Source: Ilumatobacteraceae bacterium (GTDB lineage Bacteria > Actinomycetota > Acidimicrobiia > Acidimicrobiales > Ilumatobacteraceae). Taken from it: a stretch of DNA of 64,000 nt. Positions within the stretch are counted from its first letter, which is position 1; each line of letters starts with the position of its first letter. Shown one piece after another: positions 59,909-64,000 of this stretch. The position numbers were made by a program, and so were the translations under genes. The DNA lies in contig JAWPMO010000001.1 in NCBI GenBank assembly GCA_033344875.1, forward strand, positions 3,497,595 to 3,561,594, in the 5' to 3' direction. The notes under the pieces were generated by a model. It was not told the DNA's origin. It saw only the letters and a list, made by a program, of their open reading frames with translations, and searched no databases.

Positions 59909-62086
59909 TCATCGGCGAAAGCGGTAGAGGCGGATGCTGTTGAGGACGACGGAGACGCTGGAGAACGCCATGGCGCCGCCGGCGATGATCGGGTTGAGCA
60001 GGCCGAGTGCAGCGAGTGGTATGGCGGCGGTGTTGTAGCCGAAGGCCCACACGAGGTTCTGGAGGATGGTGCGGAACGTGCGCCGGGAGAGGCGGATGGC
60101 GGTGGCGACGCCGGTCATGTCGTCGGACAGCAGCGTGATGTCGGAGGATTCGATGGCGACATCGGTGCCTGTGCCGATGGCGATGCCGAGGTCTGCCTGG
60201 ACGAGTGCAGGGGCGTCGTTGATGCCGTCGCCCACCATGGCCACGACCTTGCCGTCGGCCTGCAGGCGAGCGACTTCGGCGGACTTGTCGGCGGGGAGCA
60301 CCTCGGCGAGGACGGTGTCGATGCCGACCTGGGCGGCGATGGCCTCGGCCGTGCGTTGGTTGTCGCCGGTGATCATCGCCACGGTGACGCCGAGGTCGCG
60401 GAGTGCGGCGATGGCTGCGGCGGCGTCGTCTTTGACGGTGTCGGCCACCGCGATCACCCCGCGTGCTTCGCCGTTCCAGCCGGTGAAGATCGCAGTCTTG
60501 CCCTCGGTCTCCATGCGGTCGGCCGCTTCCTCGAGTGCGTTGGCGATCGAGAGACCGTCTTGTGCCATCAACTTGCGGCGGCCGACCGACACGACGCGTT
60601 CGTCGATGGTGGCGCGTACGCCGTGGCCGGTGACGGACGTGAACTCCGCGACGGTCGGCAGGCCGAATCCTCGCTCGCGAGCTGCCGCGACGACGGCGCG
60701 TCCGATCGGGTGTTCCGAGGCGTCTTCCACGGCGGCAGTCAGGATGAGGAGTTCGTCCGGGTCGGCGCCGGGGGCGGGTTCGAGATCGGTGAGGCTCATC
60801 TCACCCTTGGTCAACGTGCCGGTCTTGTCGAAGATGACGGTGTCGACGCGCTTCGAGTTCTCGAGGACCTCGGCGCCCTTGATGAGGATGCCCATCGACG
60901 CACCCCTCCCGGTGCCGACCATGATCGCCGTCGGCGTGGCTAGTCCGAGCGCGCAGGGGCAGGCGATGATGAGCACCGCCACGGCGGCGACGACACCGTC
61001 CGCCGGTTCGCCGACTGCGAGCCACCAGACCAGGAAGGTCGCGATCGCGATCGCCATCACGATCGGAACGAAGATGCCCGAGATGCGGTCGGCCAGGCGT
61101 TGGACGGGCGCCTTCGACGCCTGGGCCTGCTCGACGAGTCGGACCATCTGTGCCAGGGCGGTGTCGGATCCCACCGCAGTCGCTCGGATGGTGAGGGCTC
61201 CTTGGGTGTTGATGGTGGCCCCGGCCACCCGGTCGCCGGTGGACTTGTCGACGGGTACCGACTCGCCGGTGAGCATCGACTCGTCGACCGCAGAAGCGCC
61301 CTCGACGACCTCGCCGTCGACGGGAACCTTCTCGCCGGGGCGGACCCGCAGTAGATCGCCCACGTTCACGTGCTCGATGGGCACGGTTCGTTCCGTTCCC
61401 TCCACGATCACGGTGGCTTCCTTGGCGCCCAGCTCGAGCAGGGCGCGAATCGCGCCCGACGCCCGCTGTTTGGCCCGGGCTTCGAAGAAGCGACCCAGGA
61501 CCAGGAACGCGATGATCAGCGCAGCTGTGTCGAAGTAGAGATCCCCACCGGTGAACAGCCGGACCGTCGAGAACACGAACGCCGCCAACGTGCCGATGGC
61601 GATCAGCGTGTCCATGTTCGCCGTGCGGGCCTTCGCCCGTTCCGCAGCAACCGCTAGGAACGGCCAGCCGACGAAGAACTGCACCGGAACCGTCAACGCG
61701 GCGATCGTCCAGCGTGCCCAGTCGTCTTCCATGAAACCCAGCGAGAGCACGAGCGTCGCGAGCCCGAGCGGCCATGCGATGAGGACCCGTCGCCACCAAG
61801 TCGCCTGTGCGGCGGCCTCTTCATCTGCGTGCGCGTCGGCCTGTTCGAGGCTGGTGAGCCCGTAGCCGATCTTGTCGACGGCGGCCGTCAAGTCGTCGAT
61901 GTCAACGGCCGAGGGGTCAAACGCGACGTGAGCCTTGCCGGTCGCGAAGTTGACGCTGGCGTCACGGACACCGTGATGGCGGCTCAGTACCTTCTCGACC
62001 CGCGCGGCGCACGAACCGCACGTCATTCCCTCGACACCGACGTCGAGCTCGGACACCTCGGACGGGGTGGCGTCGGTCGTGGTCAT
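59909..62086 (-). CDS. copA: Copper(I)-translocating P-type ATPase CopA
   Basis: 725 residues from ATG 62086, with GAGGAGG ahead of it. One HMA domain with [14 protein letters not shown], then eight helices with the Cu(I)-type CPC motif ([12 protein letters not shown]). TGES, phosphorylation site [12 protein letters not shown] motif SEHPIG and hinge GDGINDAP are present. It pumps Cu(I) out at the expense of ATP. Its ATG overlaps the csoR stop by 4 bp, so CsoR derepression under copper would raise both. The MerR/MFS scar lies downstream. Confidence 0.96.
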   Translation of the reverse strand: MTTTDATPSEVSELDVGVEGMTCGSCAARVEKVLSRHHGVRDASVNFATGKAHVAFDPSAVDIDDLTAAVDKIGYGLTSLEQADAHADEEAAAQATWWRRVLIAWPLGLATLVLSLGFMEDDWARWTIAALTVPVQFFVGWPFLAVAAERAKARTANMDTLIAIGTLAAFVFSTVRLFTGGDLYFDTAALIIAFLVLGRFFEARAKQRASGAIRALLELGAKEATVIVEGTERTVPIEHVNVGDLLRVRPGEKVPVDGEVVEGASAVDESMLTGESVPVDKSTGDRVAGATINTQGALTIRATAVGSDTALAQMVRLVEQAQASKAPVQRLADRISGIFVPIVMAIAIATFLVWWLAVGEPADGVVAAVAVLIIACPCALGLATPTAIMVGTGRGASMGILIKGAEVLENSKRVDTVIFDKTGTLTKGEMSLTDLEPAPGADPDELLILTAAVEDASEHPIGRAVVAAARERGFGLPTVAEFTSVTGHGVRATIDERVVSVGRRKLMAQDGLSIANALEEAADRMETEGKTAIFTGWNGEARGVIAVADTVKDDAAAAIAALRDLGVTVAMITGDNQRTAEAIAAQVGIDTVLAEVLPADKSAEVARLQADGKVVAMVGDGINDAPALVQADLGIAIGTGTDVAIESSDITLLSDDMTGVATAIRLSRRTFRTILQNLVWAFGYNTAAIPLAALGLLNPIIAGGAMAFSSVSVVLNSIRLYRFRR

Positions 62087-62400
62087 ACCGACACCTCCTC
62101 GACGGTCGGCGCTGGTTCCAGCCCGACGGAGGGCGGGCCCGGGTCGAAGCGCAACGCCTCCATCAGTTCGTCGACGATCTCGCCGGTACGACCAGCCTGC
62201 ATCGCAGCCGCGACGCACGTCTCGAGGTGGTTCCGGAGCATCAGCCGGTTCGCTCCTTGGACGGCGCCCTGCACGGCCGAGAGTTGCTTCATCACGTCGG
62301 GGCAGTACGTGTCGTCCTCGACCATGCGGATCACCCCGTCGAGATGACCGCGAGCGTTCTTCAGTCGGCGCAGTACAGCGCTTTGATGTTCAGCTTTCAT
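62083..62400 (-). CDS. csoR: CsoR copper-sensing repressor
   Basis: 105 residues from ATG 62400. DUF156 fold with the Cu(I) ligands Cys in DDTYCPDVM, His and Cys in RNHLETCVA, in the usual C-H-C order. It represses copA and itself; copper binding lowers DNA affinity. The upstream operator at 62408-62430 fits this. A 20-residue acidic tail extends beyond the core. Confidence 0.95.
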   Translation of the reverse strand: MKAEHQSAVLRRLKNARGHLDGVIRMVEDDTYCPDVMKQLSAVQGAVQGANRLMLRNHLETCVAAAMQAGRTGEIVDELMEALRFDPGPPSVGLEPAPTVEEVSV

Positions 62401-62407
62401 GACGCAT

Positions 62408-62430
62408 ACCCTACCCACCCGGGGGGGGGT
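62408..62430. promoter_or_regulatory. CsoR operator upstream of csoR-copA
   Basis: ACCC, TACCC and ACCC units followed by a run of nine G and T, an A/C-tract to G-tract pseudo-palindrome like known CsoR boxes. It begins 8 bp upstream of the csoR start. Confidence 0.7.
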
Positions 62431-62559
62431 TTGCCACTCCACGTGCTGCCACCACCTGTCCGGTGCCCTCGCCCTCTCGGGTCTGCTCCGCGACATCGTG
62501 CCCGATTCTGCGAGGCGTCGAAGCCGACGATTCTCGGAACTCCGGGAGCATGACTCGCC

Positions 62560-62574
62560 CCTACACTGGGTAGG
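62560..62574. promoter_or_regulatory. Small dyad upstream of the SHOCT gene
   Basis: CCTAC-ACTGG-GTAGG, a perfect 5-bp inverted repeat with GC-rich flanks, about 52 bp before ATG 62626. It may be a second metal-regulator site or a promoter element. Confidence 0.35.
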
Positions 62575-62625
62575 AGTTGTTATCTCTGCCCCGCAGAGCG
62601 AGCAAGGATCGGAGTTGTAGGAATA

Positions 62626-63015
62626 ATGAATGGAGACGACATGATGAGCGGCTGGATGGGTGGTTGGATGCTCCTGTGGACGTTGATCGGATTTGCCGTC
62701 CTCGTCCTCGTGATCGTGGGGACGATCTGGCTGGTCCGAAACATGGATCGCGGCAGATCGGCCGAGAATGCTCGCCAGGAACTCGACCTACGCTTCGCGC
62801 GCGGACAGATGACCGCCGAAGAATACGACCAGAGCCGGGAGCGCCTCCGTTCGAGTTGGCAGCTCGACTTCGCACGAGGTCACCCGCAACGAGGCCAACG
62901 CGCTCACCCAGGGCCTCGTCGTTGCGGCGGCATCGTGATCGGCAACCGTTCACGCCACAGACGGGAATCGAACCGGGATGCCATGGGTTCCTCGCAGGAC
63001 ATCGACAGGCGATGA
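62626..63015 (+). CDS. Small membrane protein with SHOCT domain
   Basis: 129 residues from ATG 62626. One helix (LLWTLIGFAVLVLVIVGTIW) then the SHOCT motif LRFARGQMTAEEYDQSRERL at about 53-72. Family members are about 75-90 residues and often sit beside copper genes. The last 50 residues here are Arg/Gly/His-rich and unlike the family, which suggests a frameshift or read-through of a lost stop. Divergent from csoR. Confidence 0.78.
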   Translation: MNGDDMMSGWMGGWMLLWTLIGFAVLVLVIVGTIWLVRNMDRGRSAENARQELDLRFARGQMTAEEYDQSRERLRSSWQLDFARGHPQRGQRAHPGPRRCGGIVIGNRSRHRRESNRDAMGSSQDIDRR

Positions 63016-63111
63016 CCTGCTCACGGTTCCGGACACCCGCCGCCGGTGCCCGTTCGCCCACTACGCCATGTAGGTTGAAATCTCAAGAGAGCGAGGCACT
63101 GCGCACCCGAC

Positions 63112-64000
63112 ATGAAACGACACCGACGACATCGCGAACACGACCCCGAACTGCAGGCGATGTACACGCGCCGCCGATTCCTGGTCGCGAGCGCAGCCGC
63201 CGCGGTCCCGCTCGGGGCGTGGTGGAGCCTCGGGAGCGCGACCGGGACGACCGGTGCCGAGAATGAGCCCGCCATCCCGACACCGGATGCGACGGGCGCG
63301 ACGACGTCGGCACCGCCGACGCCAACTCCGGAGTCCACGGCCGTCGAGCCGGCACCGACGCCACCCACGTCGACCGTGCCAGTGCTCGACCACGAGTTGG
63401 TCGAAGGGATGGTGGAACCCGAAGTCGAGATCCTGCAGCAACGGTTGACCGACCTCGCGTTCGATCCAGGCCCGATCGACGGGTACTTCGGGGCGTCGAC
63501 GCTTCGTTCCGTCTGGGCCTTCCAGAAGCTCGTGATGGGGATTCCACGAGAGGATGCAGACGGCATCGTGACGCCCGAGGCATGGGCACGACTGCACGAC
63601 GAGGTGGTGACCGACCCGCGACGCACCCCGGGCGGGACGCACCTCGAGATCTACCTACCCGAACAGGTCGCGGTGCTGTTCATCGACGGCCGTGCTCGCG
63701 TGATCTCCCACGTCTCGAGCGGCGAGGGTGTCGAGTGGTGCGACGAAGTGACCGTCGACCTCGACGACGGCACCACCGAGACAAAGGGCATCTGCGGACG
63801 ATCGGTCACCCCCGGCGGCGTGTACCACTTCGAACGCAAGGTCGAAGGATGGCGCAACGCCAAGCTCGGACGGCTCTACAAGCCCGTCTACTTCAACTAC
63901 GGGATCGCCATCCACGGTGCGTCGAACGTCCCGAGCTACCCCGCCTCGCGCGGGTGCGTTCGGTACCCGATGCACATCGCCGACTACATCCAGGACCTCG
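63112..64000 (+). CDS. Tat-exported L,D-transpeptidase (YkuD) with peptidoglycan-binding domain, 3' end outside window
   Basis: Open from ATG 63112 to the window edge (296 residues visible). YTRRRFLVASAAAAVPLGAW is a twin-arginine signal. A Thr/Pro linker is followed by a PG_binding_1 domain (FDPGPIDGYFGASTLRSVWA, then FQ) and a YkuD catalytic domain in which AIHGASN (His) and the SRGCVRYPMH motif (Cys) supply the active site. It would make 3-3 peptidoglycan crosslinks or attach proteins to the wall outside the membrane. Tat export rather than Sec is the notable feature. Confidence 0.9.
   Translation, partial: MKRHRRHREHDPELQAMYTRRRFLVASAAAAVPLGAWWSLGSATGTTGAENEPAIPTPDATGATTSAPPTPTPESTAVEPAPTPPTSTVPVLDHELVEGMVEPEVEILQQRLTDLAFDPGPIDGYFGASTLRSVWAFQKLVMGIPREDADGIVTPEAWARLHDEVVTDPRRTPGGTHLEIYLPEQVAVLFIDGRARVISHVSSGEGVEWCDEVTVDLDDGTTETKGICGRSVTPGGVYHFERKVEGWRNAKLGRLYKPVYFNYGIAIHGASNVPSYPASRGCVRYPMHIADYIQDL

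Noticed and set aside
62948-63065. tRNA-like sequence (gggaatcgaaccggg and flanks)
   Set aside because: It resembles a TTCGATTCCC T loop, but the stem arms do not pair and no D arm or acceptor match is found; at best a decayed fragment.

Overview
The window is GC-rich bacterial DNA (roughly two thirds G+C) with dense, often 4-bp-overlapping genes and many GTG starts. Gene content (an F420-type LLM oxidoreductase, a deazaflavin-dependent nitroreductase-family protein, Ku, IpdABC-type steroid ring enzymes, an AfsR-like STAND regulator, AMIN-like and Tat-exported cell-wall proteins) points to an actinomycete. The acidimicrobial lineage (Ilumatobacter-like) is my best guess. That placement is inference; no rRNA or complete tRNA gene is present.

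Layout. 1-13.2 kb is catabolic. A branched-chain/aromatic-type ABC importer (livM-livG-livF) is translationally coupled to a Baeyer-Villiger-type monooxygenase. A divergent pair of operons follows: SDR, PhyH dioxygenase and esterase leftward, and echA20-ipdA-ipdB-ipdC-maoC rightward. The latter is the steroid C/D-ring opening set, and a perfect 17-bp palindrome lies between the two operons. Then come a class II aldolase, a GntR/FCD regulator, an LLM oxidoreductase and a TauD dioxygenase; a shared TTATCATTG element lies upstream of the aldolase and TauD genes. 14.4-21.6 kb is cell-envelope: a secreted triplicated peptidoglycan-binding/AMIN-like protein, a lipase-maturation-factor-like membrane protein, an HtrA-like lipoprotein and a two-domain cell-wall hydrolase. 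21.6-23.1 kb carries Ku with two small companions. 23.2-30.4 kb holds two ABC drug-exporter-like systems. One is under a TetR with a perfect palindromic operator; the other is beside a two-component system and ends with a 45-residue membrane microprotein. 30.5-33.1 kb has a decayed HigBA module and an exported lipoprotein with a CHAT/caspase-like His/Cys pair. 33.3-36.3 kb is an AraC-controlled pair with a His-rich oxidoreductase. 36.5-42.9 kb is a 1293-residue exported protein of unknown function, divergent from an AfsR-like regulator. 43.2-46.0 kb is a PAS-GGDEF-EAL protein.

46.15-53.62 kb is a likely genomic island: two direct ~85-bp repeats, each containing the 3' half of a tRNA-Gly gene, bracket two ABC exporter operons and a complete 1412-bp IS256-family element with an 8-bp target duplication. 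53.8-62.4 kb is a heavy-metal (probably copper) region: a disulfide-type flavoprotein, a CopZ-N-like chaperone and a MerR regulator with a MerR-type promoter, YnfA, a hydrolase, an MFS exporter, a MerR/MFS pseudogene scar, CopA and CsoR with its operator. The window ends in a small SHOCT membrane protein and a Tat-exported L,D-transpeptidase that runs off the right edge.

No CRISPR array, rRNA, intact tRNA or prophage was seen. The strongest candidates for something undescribed are the exported CHAT lipoprotein, the 1293-residue duplicated/Cys-rich exported protein with its divergent STAND regulator, and the GntR circuit joining the aldolase and TauD genes.
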